Assembly: GCA_015232315.1 (NCBI GenBank)
Contig: JADFZZ010000002.1
Location: 124,001-188,000 of the forward strand
Direction of reading: 5' to 3'
Source of the DNA: SAR324 cluster bacterium
GTDB taxonomy: Bacteria > SAR324 > NAC60-12
Length of the DNA: 64,000 nucleotides
Positions within the stretch are counted from its first letter, which is position 1; each line of letters starts with the position of its first letter. The position numbers and the translations under genes are program-made. The notes below the pieces were generated by a model that was not told where the DNA came from, did no database searches, and worked only from the letters and a program-made list of their open reading frames with translations. Positions 19,728-28,400 of the stretch are shown piece by piece.

Positions 19728-20027
19728 ATGAATGTCTATGTTGTGATACTGACTTACAAGGTCCCTGTGGATAAAATCATGCCTCATGTGCCTGCGCATC
19801 GGGAACACCTGGATGCTTGGTTTGATACCAACAGCATTCTGTTTTCAGGCATGCAGCTTTCGAAAACAGGTGGCGCGATTATCGTGCGTGCGGAATCAGA
19901 AGAGGCCATCCAGCCCTTGATTGAACAAGACCCTTTCTATCTTCATGATGTGGCGGATTATCAGATCATAGGGGTGGATGTCCGTCGTCAGCAACCGGTG
20001 ATTGACGACTGGATCCAGGGACGGTGA
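19728..20027 (+). CDS. YciI-family protein
   Basis: This 99-aa protein has the compact ferredoxin-like fold pattern of the YciI family: opening strand YVVILTYK, a conserved histidine-bearing helix (PAHREHLDAWF), then ILFSGMQLSKTGGAIIVRAES and a closing AIQPLIEQDPFYLHDVADYQIIGVDV. GGAG-like bases (ACAGGAG) lie ahead of the ATG. The family is widespread; biochemical roles are mostly unknown, though some relatives are dehydrochlorinases. It sits 10 bp after the HelD-like gene and 30 bp before a TPR gene. Confidence 0.8.
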   Translation: MNVYVVILTYKVPVDKIMPHVPAHREHLDAWFDTNSILFSGMQLSKTGGAIIVRAESEEAIQPLIEQDPFYLHDVADYQIIGVDVRRQQPVIDDWIQGR

Positions 20028-20057
20028 TCCTGCTTTCACTACCAGGTTGATTCTTCA

Positions 20058-21407
20058 ATGTCACAAGCAAAAACTCATTGGGATCAGGCGCAGCATCTTC
20101 TTTCTCAAAACCTGTTCAATCATGCGATACTCAGCTTGCGTGAAGCCATTGCTCTGGAGGGATCCTACCTTGAGCGGGCAATGGGATTGATGGCGTCATT
20201 CACTCAAAGCAATCAGCCCGAAAAAGCGATTGCTACAGGTCTGGCTGTTTTGGGGAAAACTCCGGAAAATACGGAGCTGATGAATCAGGTTGGTAATCAG
20301 TATCGGCAGTTGGGAATGTATTCAAAGGCTGTCAAAATGTATAGAAATGTTCTCAAGCTCAACCCCAGACATCAATATGCACGGTACAATCTGGCGGCAT
20401 GTACCTTCAACATCAAAGCCGCTGACGAAAACCTGCTGGCACAGACGACACCGCTGTTGAAACTGCGGTGTTTTCGTAAAATCGGATATCAGCAGGCCTA
20501 TGATGAACTGGTTCCCGCGTTTTATGAGGAACCTGTTCTGGAAACCGATGCCGATCTCAAAAAAAATGAGGGACATCCTGAGGATGCCCAGGATATTGAA
20601 TTATGGTTGAATGATTTTGAGCAAAGAGCAAAAGCGGAACCGGAAAACTGGAAAAATCAGTTTGATCTGGCTGTGTTGTATGATGTGGGAAGATTTGGGA
20701 AACTGGCAATCAAATATTACAAAAATGCTCTGTTGTTAAAACCTGATTTGCCGGAAATTTCAAATAATCTGGCTGTTGCCATGGCGTCCTATACAGAAAA
20801 TCTGGCTGAGGCTAAAGCCCTGTTATTAACATTGTTGAAAAATCATCGAACCTACCGGCCAGCCGTGCTGAATCTGGCTATTGTGTATCGTCGCCTGAAG
20901 CAACCCTTCGCATCGTTGAAGTATCTGGTCTATCTGGGAGACTTGTTACAGAAATCCAGAGGGCAATTTGATTTCAACCATGTCAGAAAAAATGCGGACG
21001 ATCTGTATCAAACGGCACAGTATGTGATGGCATTGCCCTTGTATCAGGTGTTGATCGAAGAAGAAAACAAGCCTGAATGGCATTATCGCCTGGGGTTGAT
21101 TTATTATAAACAGAAACAAACTGAAAAAGGGATCAGATGCTGGCTGAAAACGCTGGAACTTCAACCTGATCATCCTCATGCCCGAAATCAGTTGGAACAA
21201 CATGTCTATCGACTGGAGCAAGAGGCACAAATTTTGATGGATGATCATTTCATGCAGGATGCCGTGCTTCTTCTGAAAAAAGCGACTGACTGTTATCCGC
21301 TTGCCAGCACCTGGGAACTTTTGGCAGAAGCCTACGAGGCTTTGGGTGAGGAACAAAACGCGGATGAATGTGCCAGAATATTTCAGAAAATGACAGAAAT
21401 CTCATAA
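20058..21407 (+). CDS. TPR-repeat protein
   Basis: The 449-aa product has no signal peptide and is built of tetratricopeptide repeats. Clear units are at residues about 5-40, 75-110 (QLGMYSKAVKMYRNVLKLNPRHQYARYNLA), 200-270 (FGKLAIKYYKNALLLKPDLPEISNNLA), 280-310 and 340-380 (QTEKGIRCWLKTLELQPDHPHARNQLE). A less regular acidic linker lies near residues 160-190. It probably acts as a cytoplasmic scaffold; no target is evident. It follows the YciI-like gene after 30 bp. The next gene is a PilZ protein. Confidence 0.75.
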   Translation: MSQAKTHWDQAQHLLSQNLFNHAILSLREAIALEGSYLERAMGLMASFTQSNQPEKAIATGLAVLGKTPENTELMNQVGNQYRQLGMYSKAVKMYRNVLKLNPRHQYARYNLAACTFNIKAADENLLAQTTPLLKLRCFRKIGYQQAYDELVPAFYEEPVLETDADLKKNEGHPEDAQDIELWLNDFEQRAKAEPENWKNQFDLAVLYDVGRFGKLAIKYYKNALLLKPDLPEISNNLAVAMASYTENLAEAKALLLTLLKNHRTYRPAVLNLAIVYRRLKQPFASLKYLVYLGDLLQKSRGQFDFNHVRKNADDLYQTAQYVMALPLYQVLIEEENKPEWHYRLGLIYYKQKQTEKGIRCWLKTLELQPDHPHARNQLEQHVYRLEQEAQILMDDHFMQDAVLLLKKATDCYPLASTWELLAEAYEALGEEQNADECARIFQKMTEIS

Positions 21408-21490
21408 CAGCTATTGCATTTTTCCTGCTGAAAATGAAATATATTATAAAATGTTCAATGCTTGCTCCGCTATCATATTTCTGAGTGTTT

Positions 21491-21904
21491 ATGATCAACT
21501 CTGATAAAACCCGCGATCAACGAAAAGAGCCTCGCCATATTTATCGACATCGTTTGTCAATCACGATGCATCGACATTTTACGCGTGGTGAAGTGGTCGA
21601 TTGGTCAAGGCATGGATTGCAAGCCTTTATAATTATCTCGACAGACATCAATCTGCACAATGCACGTATCCGATTTCATGTAGAAAAATATAAAGGATTG
21701 CAGGGAACTCCGGAATTATGGAGTCGTGAGGGAACGGTGAGGTGGTCTGAATCACAGGATGACGGCTGGAATATTGGCATTCAACTGGATCAACCCATTG
21801 ATGATCTGCCGATGGATGATATTGAAAATTTTATCACTGAAGAAGATTTCTGCTATTTGTTTTTTCTCTCTGAAACAGATGATACAGGGTATTTTATCTT
21901 CTGA
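21491..21904 (+). CDS. PilZ-domain protein (second in window)
   Basis: A GTG at 21485 is also in frame; the ATG at 21491 is chosen, with no clear ribosome site for either. The protein (137 aa from the ATG) carries R-x-x-x-R (RKEPRH) and D-x-S-x-x-G (VVDWSRHG), so the c-di-GMP-binding residues are kept. Strand pattern and the closing WNIGIQLDQP segment agree with PilZ. An acidic C-terminal tail (DDIENFITEEDF) follows. It shares no obvious operon with the pel genes 6 kb away, but both PilZ proteins point to c-di-GMP control of surface behaviour. Confidence 0.75.
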   Translation: MINSDKTRDQRKEPRHIYRHRLSITMHRHFTRGEVVDWSRHGLQAFIIISTDINLHNARIRFHVEKYKGLQGTPELWSREGTVRWSESQDDGWNIGIQLDQPIDDLPMDDIENFITEEDFCYLFFLSETDDTGYFIF

Positions 21905-21936
21905 GATTTAGCTCTTTCCTTTATTTTTTTCCTTTC

Positions 21937-22857
21937 ATGAAAATCGTTATTGCGGATTCAGGTTTTGGAGGGTTATCTGTTTGCGCGCCTGTAGTTGAAG
22001 AATTGGTGCGCCAAAACAGCCTGGCCGATGTGATATACATCAACATGGCTCCTCCTGCAACAGGTGGCTTTAACACAATCAGTGATCATGAGCGGAAGGT
22101 GGTTTTTTTCAACAATGCCTTATGCTGGATGCATAAACGCTATGATCCGGATTATGTCTTTATTGCTTGTAATACCCTGTCGGTTCTTTTACCAGAGACT
22201 CCCTGGGCAAAAAAGTATGCCACTAAAATAGAGGGCATTGTCTCTGTAGGGAGTGATTTCTTAATTCAGGCACTGACCGGAGATCCTGATCGGGAAGTCA
22301 TTCTGCTGGCAACTCCCACCACAGTTTCTGCTCAGATTTACCCTTCACGAATCAGGAATGCCGGCTTTCAGCAGAAAATTCACAGCCAGCCCTGTCCTGA
22401 GCTTGCGACAACCATTTCCAATGACTCTGAAGGCAAGAAGATCTCTGCGATGATTCATCAGTTTGCGCAAGAAGTGCTTGGAAATATGGACAAATCTACA
22501 CGGTTGATCATCTTTTTGGGATGCACTCATTATGGCTATCGTGAAGGTCTGTTTGAACAGGTATTTCACGAGTTGGGCTATCCGCATGTTTCCATCATGA
22601 ATCCCAACCCTGTGGCGGTGCAGTCGATACTTTCCAGAGTATCCAGACTTGCTTCCTGTTCAGGAAGTGTGACTGTGGCTTTTGTCACAGGTTATGCTCC
22701 GCCTGAGAATGAAATCCGGACGATTTCAGGATATTTAGCCGGGGTTTCCGGGAAAACCGTGGAAGCTCTGAAAAATTATCAGTTGAATGGTGATATTTTT
22801 CATGATCAGGAGGAGTGTGATTCAGGGGTACCAAAACTTGACTCTGAGTCAGCTTAG
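21937..22857 (+). CDS. Glutamate racemase-like (MurI/Asp-Glu racemase family) protein
   Basis: The 306-aa product shows the signature sites of the Asp/Glu racemase family: DSGFGGLSV near the N-terminus (substrate-binding Asp-Ser), the first catalytic cysteine in IACNTLSVL and the second in LGCTHYG. Both cysteines are present, so racemase or related cofactor-independent chemistry is possible. The region between the first two motifs (MAPPATGGFNTISDHERK) differs from the Y-G-x-K pattern of standard MurI, so the substrate may not be glutamate. It lies 32 bp after the PilZ gene and before a secreted protein and SurA. Confidence 0.75.
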   Translation: MKIVIADSGFGGLSVCAPVVEELVRQNSLADVIYINMAPPATGGFNTISDHERKVVFFNNALCWMHKRYDPDYVFIACNTLSVLLPETPWAKKYATKIEGIVSVGSDFLIQALTGDPDREVILLATPTTVSAQIYPSRIRNAGFQQKIHSQPCPELATTISNDSEGKKISAMIHQFAQEVLGNMDKSTRLIIFLGCTHYGYREGLFEQVFHELGYPHVSIMNPNPVAVQSILSRVSRLASCSGSVTVAFVTGYAPPENEIRTISGYLAGVSGKTVEALKNYQLNGDIFHDQEECDSGVPKLDSESA

Positions 22858-22908
22858 TCATAGAGCATGAACTTTCTGGTAGGAACAATAGACGTTGGAA
22901 TGTTGAAT

Positions 22909-23715
22909 ATGACTCGATGGATCCTTTTACTCATCTTGGTGACACTGTCTAATCCGGGTTATGCTTACAGCCCCACCTGGCAGGATATGGTGTCATGGTT
23001 GAAAGTGGAAAATCAGATTACACGGGCTGTTATGAAGACAACCGTGCAGGTGTTTGATCCCTTTGGAAAGGCGGTTGATGAGAAAGGACAACATCTTGAT
23101 GTTGAAATGGAATCTCGTGGCTTCAAGCAAACAATTTACTGGAAAATGGACACACATCTGGCCGTTGAAACGTATAGCAAGGACGATGTCTTACTTCATT
23201 TCTATTATGAAGAAGAAGGCAATTCCATTGACATTCCTCTAAGTCAGGATCGTATTTTTACAAAAGAAGATGTTTTTCCGCATTATTTACGTTTTTTAAG
23301 CAACAGTCCATTTGTCTGGGGGTACGGACTGAGTGAGATGAACATCACTTCTCGGGATATTCAGATGTATCGCTCGCAGGATAATGATGTTTTTTATCGT
23401 ATCGGTGATCCGGATCTCGAATATTTTGTATTGATTGACAAGGACCACTGGCGTCTCCATTCTATTAATAGCAGCATCAGGTCATTCAGAAAAACTTCGG
23501 ATAAACTTCGCATTGAGTTTAAATCATTCACACAGAGTCGTAGTTTTACTTATCCCGGTGTTACAGAATATTTTGTGAATGACCGGCTTTTCAAAAGAGT
23601 CACATTGGTTGATTTTGAAAAAACATATAAATTGCCCCTTGCACAGTTTTATCAAAAAATTTCAAATGCCCCCCTTCTCTCTGGCAATCCTGTTAACATT
23701 GATTACTCCCGCTAA
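22909..23715 (+). CDS. Secreted protein of unknown function upstream of surA
   Basis: The frame opens at 22867, but the ATG at 22909 gives a clean signal peptide (MTRWILLLILVTL, cleavage near GYAYS) and is preferred. The mature part of about 245 residues is beta-rich with repeated strands (TTVQVFDPFG, LDVEMESRGFKQTIYWKMD, VLLHFYYEEE, YFVLIDKDHWRLHSI) and no cysteine. The pattern resembles periplasmic LolA/outer-membrane-lipoprotein-sorting folds, but no signature motif lets me name it. Its stop lies 6 bp before the surA-like gene, so the two are co-transcribed and a role in envelope biogenesis is plausible. Confidence 0.55.
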   Translation: MTRWILLLILVTLSNPGYAYSPTWQDMVSWLKVENQITRAVMKTTVQVFDPFGKAVDEKGQHLDVEMESRGFKQTIYWKMDTHLAVETYSKDDVLLHFYYEEEGNSIDIPLSQDRIFTKEDVFPHYLRFLSNSPFVWGYGLSEMNITSRDIQMYRSQDNDVFYRIGDPDLEYFVLIDKDHWRLHSINSSIRSFRKTSDKLRIEFKSFTQSRSFTYPGVTEYFVNDRLFKRVTLVDFEKTYKLPLAQFYQKISNAPLLSGNPVNIDYSR

Positions 23716-23721
23716 TTTTAT

Positions 23722-24651
23722 ATGAAATTTCTATTATACCCTCTGGTTTGGCTGTTTTGGATAGCTGTCGCCTACAGTGAGACACAGGTGATTGATTATG
23801 TTCGTATTATCGTGAACAGTCAGATCCTGACCAATAGCGAGGTTGAAGACAGCCTGAAACCTTTGAGAGAGCAGGTTCAACAGGCAATTCCGGAAGGTCC
23901 AGAACGTGACCGTCAAATGCTGGAAATGGAAAAAACTGTTGTTGAGAATCTGGTCAACAAACTTTTATTGCTGGATAGAGCCAGAGAATTGAAACTGGAT
24001 GTTGCTGAAAAAGATATTGAAGAACAGATGGACCGATTGCTTGAACGCAATCCCCAATTGTTGTCACAGTATAATGAATATGAACTGAAGGAACAGATCT
24101 CCAGAGATATTAAGCAACAAAGGGTCATCGGCCATGAAGTTGAATCAAAAATTCATGTGGATGACAGTGAAATTGCATTGATGTGCAAATCAAAAAACAA
24201 AGAGTCCAAGGAGTTGGGAATTGCTCAGATTTTATTAAGAAAATCAATGGAAGAAGCAAAATTGATTGAACAGAAGGTACAGGCCGCGCTGATGGAAGGT
24301 GTTCCGTTTGACACCTTGGTGAGTCAGTATTCTGATGACCCTGGCGCTAAAAAAAATGGTGGGAAACTGGGAGTGTTCAAGAAAGGTCAATTATTGAAAG
24401 AAATTGATGATGCCGCATTCATTCTGCATAAGGGCGAGCTGGGCGCATTGGTTCAATCCTCTTTCGGGTTTCACTTGATTTATATTTATGACGAAATTGT
24501 GAAAGACGGTCCGTCCTGTGACGATCTGAGCGAAGATGTGAGGCAACGGTATACGAATATGTTGTTCAATGAAAAACGAGACCAGATTTTACAACAGTAT
24601 TTGGGACAGCTTCGTTCCAAGGCGAGAGTTGTTATAAAAGATAAACGATGA
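23722..24651 (+). CDS. surA: SurA-like periplasmic chaperone / parvulin peptidyl-prolyl isomerase
   Basis: The 309-aa product has a signal peptide (LLYPLVWLFWIAVAYS) and a SurA N-terminal domain (VRIIVNSQILTNSEVEDSL, then the helix pair ending VVENLVNKLLLLDRARELKLDV). It has one parvulin domain at residues about 165-255 (LGIAQILLRKS, FDTLVSQYSDDPGAKKNGGKLGVFKKGQL, FGFHLIYI). The single isomerase domain makes it shorter than the 428-aa E. coli SurA, a common variant outside gammaproteobacteria. It helps fold outer-membrane barrels, which fits with the two barrel proteins in this window. It is coupled to the secreted protein gene before it and convergent with tsaD. Confidence 0.85.
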   Translation: MKFLLYPLVWLFWIAVAYSETQVIDYVRIIVNSQILTNSEVEDSLKPLREQVQQAIPEGPERDRQMLEMEKTVVENLVNKLLLLDRARELKLDVAEKDIEEQMDRLLERNPQLLSQYNEYELKEQISRDIKQQRVIGHEVESKIHVDDSEIALMCKSKNKESKELGIAQILLRKSMEEAKLIEQKVQAALMEGVPFDTLVSQYSDDPGAKKNGGKLGVFKKGQLLKEIDDAAFILHKGELGALVQSSFGFHLIYIYDEIVKDGPSCDDLSEDVRQRYTNMLFNEKRDQILQQYLGQLRSKARVVIKDKR

Positions 24652-24682
24652 ACCACGACTTTCGGTGTGATCACAATCCTGT

Positions 24683-25675
24683 TCATGTGATATTGGGATA
24701 AGCTTCCAGTCCCATGTCATTCCACTGATTGGCTTCAAAACGATATGCTCCCAGACATGCGACCATTGCCGCATTGTCAGTACAAAGCGATGGTGGGGGA
24801 TAGTGAAGTGTAATATTTTCCTGCTGTGCACGCTGTTCAAAACATGTTCTTAATTTTTTACTCGCCGCCAATCCTCCCGATACAGACAAACTCTTAACCT
24901 GATAGTCCTTGACAGCCTTGAACGTTTTATGCAGGAGAACATCAGTCACACTTTGAAAAAAGGAAGATAAAACATGTTCTTTATGCTGGATTGCGTCCGG
25001 GTGATCTTTTAGGAAATACAACATGGCTGTTTTTAAGCCGCTGAAAGAAAAATTATAATCTGGCTTATGGATCAGCGGACGGGGAAAGTCATAATCCGCA
25101 GACGTAAAATTCATGGCACAGGCATCTACAAAAGGTCCTCCCGGCATCGGTTGTCCAAACATTTTAGCAACTTTGTCCACGCATTCACCCGCGGCGTCAT
25201 CCTGGCTTCGTCCAATGATTTCATAGTCAAAATGATTCCGGGCATACATCAACAGGGTGTGTCCTCCAGCGACAACCAGGTGAATGATCGGAAATTCAGG
25301 CGTGTTTTCTGACAAGAAATTGGCATAGGGATGAGCTTCCACATGATTGACTCCAATGAGTGGAATCCTGAGTGAATACGCCATGGCTTTGGCCGCAATC
25401 ACACCAATCAACAGGGATCCAAGCAGTCCTGGCAAATTTGACACAGTGATATAATTCAGATCCTTGAATTCAAGTTTGGCCTGTACCATGGCATCTTCAA
25501 TCAGAGGATGAATGACTTCGAGATGTTTTCGGGATGCTCGTTCGGGAACAACGCCTCCAAAGCGTTCATGTTCTTTGTATTGAGACAAGGTTACATTTGC
25601 CAGTATCTGCCGCTTGTCTTTCAAAATGGCAATCGACGTGTCATCAAAGGTGGTATCAATTCCTAAACCGATCAT
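24683..25675 (-). CDS. tsaD: TsaD, tRNA threonylcarbamoyladenosine transferase subunit
   Basis: The 330-aa product matches the Kae1/TsaD ASKHA family over its full length: start MIGLGIDTTFDDTS, FGGVVPERASRKH, the metal-binding H-x-E-x-H in NHVEAHP, VVAGGHTLL, DDAAGECVDKVAKMFG and the C-terminal DNAAM loop. With TsaB, TsaC and TsaE it makes the t6A37 modification of ANN-decoding tRNAs. The family-typical ETSCDDT is here DTTFDDT, a mild divergence. It is convergent with surA, leaving only 31 bp between stops, so either may read into the other. Confidence 0.95.
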   Translation of the reverse strand: MIGLGIDTTFDDTSIAILKDKRQILANVTLSQYKEHERFGGVVPERASRKHLEVIHPLIEDAMVQAKLEFKDLNYITVSNLPGLLGSLLIGVIAAKAMAYSLRIPLIGVNHVEAHPYANFLSENTPEFPIIHLVVAGGHTLLMYARNHFDYEIIGRSQDDAAGECVDKVAKMFGQPMPGGPFVDACAMNFTSADYDFPRPLIHKPDYNFSFSGLKTAMLYFLKDHPDAIQHKEHVLSSFFQSVTDVLLHKTFKAVKDYQVKSLSVSGGLAASKKLRTCFEQRAQQENITLHYPPPSLCTDNAAMVACLGAYRFEANQWNDMGLEAYPNIT

Positions 25676-25723
25676 GTGTATTTACCTGAAAAATTGAATG
25701 TGACTGGGGAAGTTCTTTCCGCG

Positions 25724-26173
25724 TTATGGTGCGAACACTGGCGGTTCTGTGATACGACCGTAGGTGACTTTGTATTTTCGGCCCTGCCTGGAAAGATTTC
25801 TTTTGCGCGATGTTTCCAGAATCCGTTGACGTTCATCTTCTGCCTGCTGTATTTTAGCTAACCGTTGTTGTTCCTTGAGGAGTAATTGTTCTTCTTTTTC
25901 GGCCTGTATTTCTTTTTGCTTGGCAACATATTCTTCATAACGTTTAATGTTCTTATCTTGCATATCGATAAAGCATTGATAGCCTTCGGAAAGATTCCGG
26001 GGTTCTTTGCAGTTGACAACAATTGGGCCTGCCGCACCTTGGGCATTTGCCGGAGGGACAGGCTGGTTTTGTGCTAAAATGGGGTTTATGTTGGAACCAA
26101 TCAAGTTAAGAAACAGCCATCCTGCCGCTAGATACTTCCTGATGTCATGGTATCTCTTCAGTGTATGTCTCAT
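25724..26173 (-). CDS. Small secreted coiled-coil protein
   Basis: The 149-aa product has an N-terminal hydrophobic segment (YLAAGWLFLNLIG) with a likely cleavage after ILAQ. A short Pro/Ala/Gly linker, two cysteines (VVNCKEP and GYQCFID) and a charged Gln/Glu/Lys coiled coil follow, ending in a basic tail (RKRNLSRQGRKYKV). Function is not recognised. Its 5' end overlaps the start of the divergent gene at 26142 by 32 bp, and both encode small secreted proteins with charged helices. No other start codon removes the overlap without losing the signal sequence. Confidence 0.55.
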   Translation of the reverse strand: MRHTLKRYHDIRKYLAAGWLFLNLIGSNINPILAQNQPVPPANAQGAAGPIVVNCKEPRNLSEGYQCFIDMQDKNIKRYEEYVAKQKEIQAEKEEQLLLKEQQRLAKIQQAEDERQRILETSRKRNLSRQGRKYKVTYGRITEPPVFAP

Positions 26174-26690
26174 CAGATTTCCTTGCGATATTTACGGAGC
26201 AGAGGCATCTTCTCCAGATTCAAAACCTCAGGCTTCCACAAAAGATGCGGTAACTACGGATAATCAATCAACGGATAATCCGCCTCAGGTTCTTTCAGAA
26301 GAAGAACAAGCACAACAACTTATTGAAGCTCAGAAACGCCAGCAACAGCTTGATATCAGCAGGCGTGTTTTTGAAATGGCCAAAAAACTGTCAGATCAAC
26401 GGGTTCCTCCGCCGACTGCACAGGAAATGAAAATTGCAAATGACATTATAAAATTAGCAAAAGAAGACGCTTCCAAACAGACCTATGAGAAAATGCAGCA
26501 ACGTGTTGTTGACGCTCTTGCAAAAAATAAGGCTGAACGTGAACGTTTGCAGGCTCAGGAAACCGCAAAACTACAAATAAAATATTATGAATTTCTAAAA
26601 AACACCCGGAAAAACTCAGTGCAACAGGGGAAAGCCCCTGATTATTCAAATTACAATCAACAGTTTAAACCAATTGTGCGCAAAAAATAA
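26142..26690 (+). CDS. Small secreted helical protein, divergent partner of the previous gene
   Basis: The frame opens at 26007. The ATG at 26142 is preferred because it begins a short signal-like segment (MSWYLFSVCLIRF, cleavage near YGAEA); earlier starts would run deep into the opposing gene. The mature part of about 160 residues is acidic and Gln-rich, then strongly helical (ISRRVFEMAKKLSDQ, ANDIIKLAKEDASK, KNKAERERLQAQET), ending basic. No family is recognised. It resembles its divergent neighbour in composition and layout. It precedes mnmA by 56 bp. Confidence 0.5.
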   Translation: MSWYLFSVCLIRFPCDIYGAEASSPDSKPQASTKDAVTTDNQSTDNPPQVLSEEEQAQQLIEAQKRQQQLDISRRVFEMAKKLSDQRVPPPTAQEMKIANDIIKLAKEDASKQTYEKMQQRVVDALAKNKAERERLQAQETAKLQIKYYEFLKNTRKNSVQQGKAPDYSNYNQQFKPIVRKK

Positions 26691-26746
26691 TTCTTTTTTC
26701 TCATGAATTCTATGCCATGCAAAAAACATAACATTTCCGGGACAAG

Positions 26747-27838
26747 ATGAAAGGTCGTGTCGCAATGGCCATGAGTGGCGGTGTTGATTCCTCTGTAGCA
26801 GCCACTCTCTTGAAAGAGCAGGGATATGAAATCATCGGTCTGCACATGAAACTTTATCATGGACCTGACAGTCAGCGTCAGAAAAGCTGCTGTTCGCTGG
26901 ATGAAGCCATGGATGCACGAGCTGTTTGCCATCGTCTTGATATTCCGTTTTATGTGATTGATTTTCAGGAAGAATTCCAGACTCATGTGATCGACTATTT
27001 TATTAATGAATATACCAATGGCCGGACACCGAATCCTTGTGTTAAATGCAATCAGAATATCAAAAGCCGATATTTGCTGCAAAAAGCTGATGAACTGGAA
27101 TGTGACTATCTGGCAACCGGTCATTATGCCAAAATTGTGAAAAATCCGGAAAGTGGGCGATTACAATTAGTAAAACCGGCAGATTTGTTGAAAGATCAAA
27201 CCTATTTTTTATATGGAATTCAGTCGAGTGAACTCCATCGTTTGCTATTTCCTCTTCAGGATTACGTCAAAACAGATGTACGAGGGATTGCGGATCAGTG
27301 GAAGCTGGCATCCGCATTCAAGCCTGACAGTCAGGAAATTTGCTTTGTTTCTGACGATTACAGACAATTTCTTCAGAAACATTGGACGACACAGCCTGAA
27401 CCGGGCAATTTTGTCAACACCGAAGGAAAAGTTCTGGGCATCCATAAGGGACTACCTTTTTATACTATCGGGCAACGCCGAGGGCTGGGCGTGAGTGCTG
27501 AAAAACCTTACTATGTGATCCGCCTGGATCAAAAAAACAATCAGGTTGTTTTAGGCCAGGAAAACCAGTTGTATGCGCAGACCGTTCATGTTCAACAGGT
27601 CAATTGGGTTTCTATTGATCCCATACAGGCTCCTGTATGCGCCAATGTCAAATTGAGATATTCTCATCAGGGATCGGAAGCGACGCTGATTCCATTGTCA
27701 GAGGATACCCTCAGAATTGAGTTACATGCTCCTGCTAAATCTGTGACTCCGGGCCAGGCGGCAGTGTTTTATCAAAATGATGTGCTATTGGGGGGAGGAT
27801 GGATCGAACGATCAGAAATGAAGACGGACACAGTTTGA
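26747..27838 (+). CDS. mnmA: MnmA, tRNA-uridine 2-sulfurtransferase
   Basis: The 363-aa product matches MnmA/TrmU along its length: PP-loop AMSGGVDSSVAATLL, GLHMKLY, the first catalytic cysteine in NPCVKCNQNIK, LATGHYAKI, QTYFLYGI, and SQEICFV containing the second cysteine. TIGQRRGLGV follows. It puts sulfur on the wobble uridine of Lys, Glu and Gln tRNAs. Together with mnmE at 60 kb the window holds both branches of wobble-uridine modification. aroK follows after 16 bp, probably in one transcript. Confidence 0.96.
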   Translation: MKGRVAMAMSGGVDSSVAATLLKEQGYEIIGLHMKLYHGPDSQRQKSCCSLDEAMDARAVCHRLDIPFYVIDFQEEFQTHVIDYFINEYTNGRTPNPCVKCNQNIKSRYLLQKADELECDYLATGHYAKIVKNPESGRLQLVKPADLLKDQTYFLYGIQSSELHRLLFPLQDYVKTDVRGIADQWKLASAFKPDSQEICFVSDDYRQFLQKHWTTQPEPGNFVNTEGKVLGIHKGLPFYTIGQRRGLGVSAEKPYYVIRLDQKNNQVVLGQENQLYAQTVHVQQVNWVSIDPIQAPVCANVKLRYSHQGSEATLIPLSEDTLRIELHAPAKSVTPGQAAVFYQNDVLLGGGWIERSEMKTDTV

Positions 27839-27854
27839 ACCTGAAAGGATATGG

Positions 27855-28349
27855 ATGAATATATTTCTGATTGGATTCATGGGAGCTGGAAAAACAACTG
27901 TGGGCAAGCAACTGGCCCGTCGATTGGGATATCATTTTCTGGATATGGATGAGTTTATTGAGTCAGAGCAGGGATGCAGTATTTCTGATATTTTTAAATA
28001 TATGGGGGAAGAATATTTTAGAAACCAGGAAACACAGTTACTCCAGCGACTGAGTAATGTCCAAAATACCGTTGTGTCCACTGGTGGGGGGATTGTTACC
28101 CGGGACGAAAATCTACGATTAATGAAATCCGCAGGGAAAGTGATTTATTTGCAAACACCACTAACCGAATTATCGAATCGACTGAAATTTGATAATAAAA
28201 GACCGCTACTCCAGGCCGATGATGCGGAAGTCCGCATGAAAAACCTGCTGGAAACCAGACAGCCTTTATATGAACAGGCAGACTATATTATTAAAACCGA
28301 GGGCTTGTCTTCTTATGCGGTGGCATCGCTGATTCTTAAATCAATCTGA
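27855..28349 (+). CDS. aroK: Shikimate kinase
   Basis: The 164-aa product starts with the P-loop IGFMGAGKTTVGKQLA. It has the shikimate-binding DMDEFIE (Asp of D-x-D), STGGGIV, and the lid arginine in NKRPLL, and finishes with TRQPLYEQADYII. Length and motif order match AroK. It phosphorylates shikimate in the chorismate pathway in the cytoplasm. An AAAGGAT ribosome site stands before the ATG. It lies directly after mnmA. Confidence 0.95.
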   Translation: MNIFLIGFMGAGKTTVGKQLARRLGYHFLDMDEFIESEQGCSISDIFKYMGEEYFRNQETQLLQRLSNVQNTVVSTGGGIVTRDENLRLMKSAGKVIYLQTPLTELSNRLKFDNKRPLLQADDAEVRMKNLLETRQPLYEQADYIIKTEGLSSYAVASLILKSI

Positions 28350-28400
28350 CCATCCCCAGTGAGTTTGGTGTATCAAATTGTGTGACCTGGACAAATCGAA

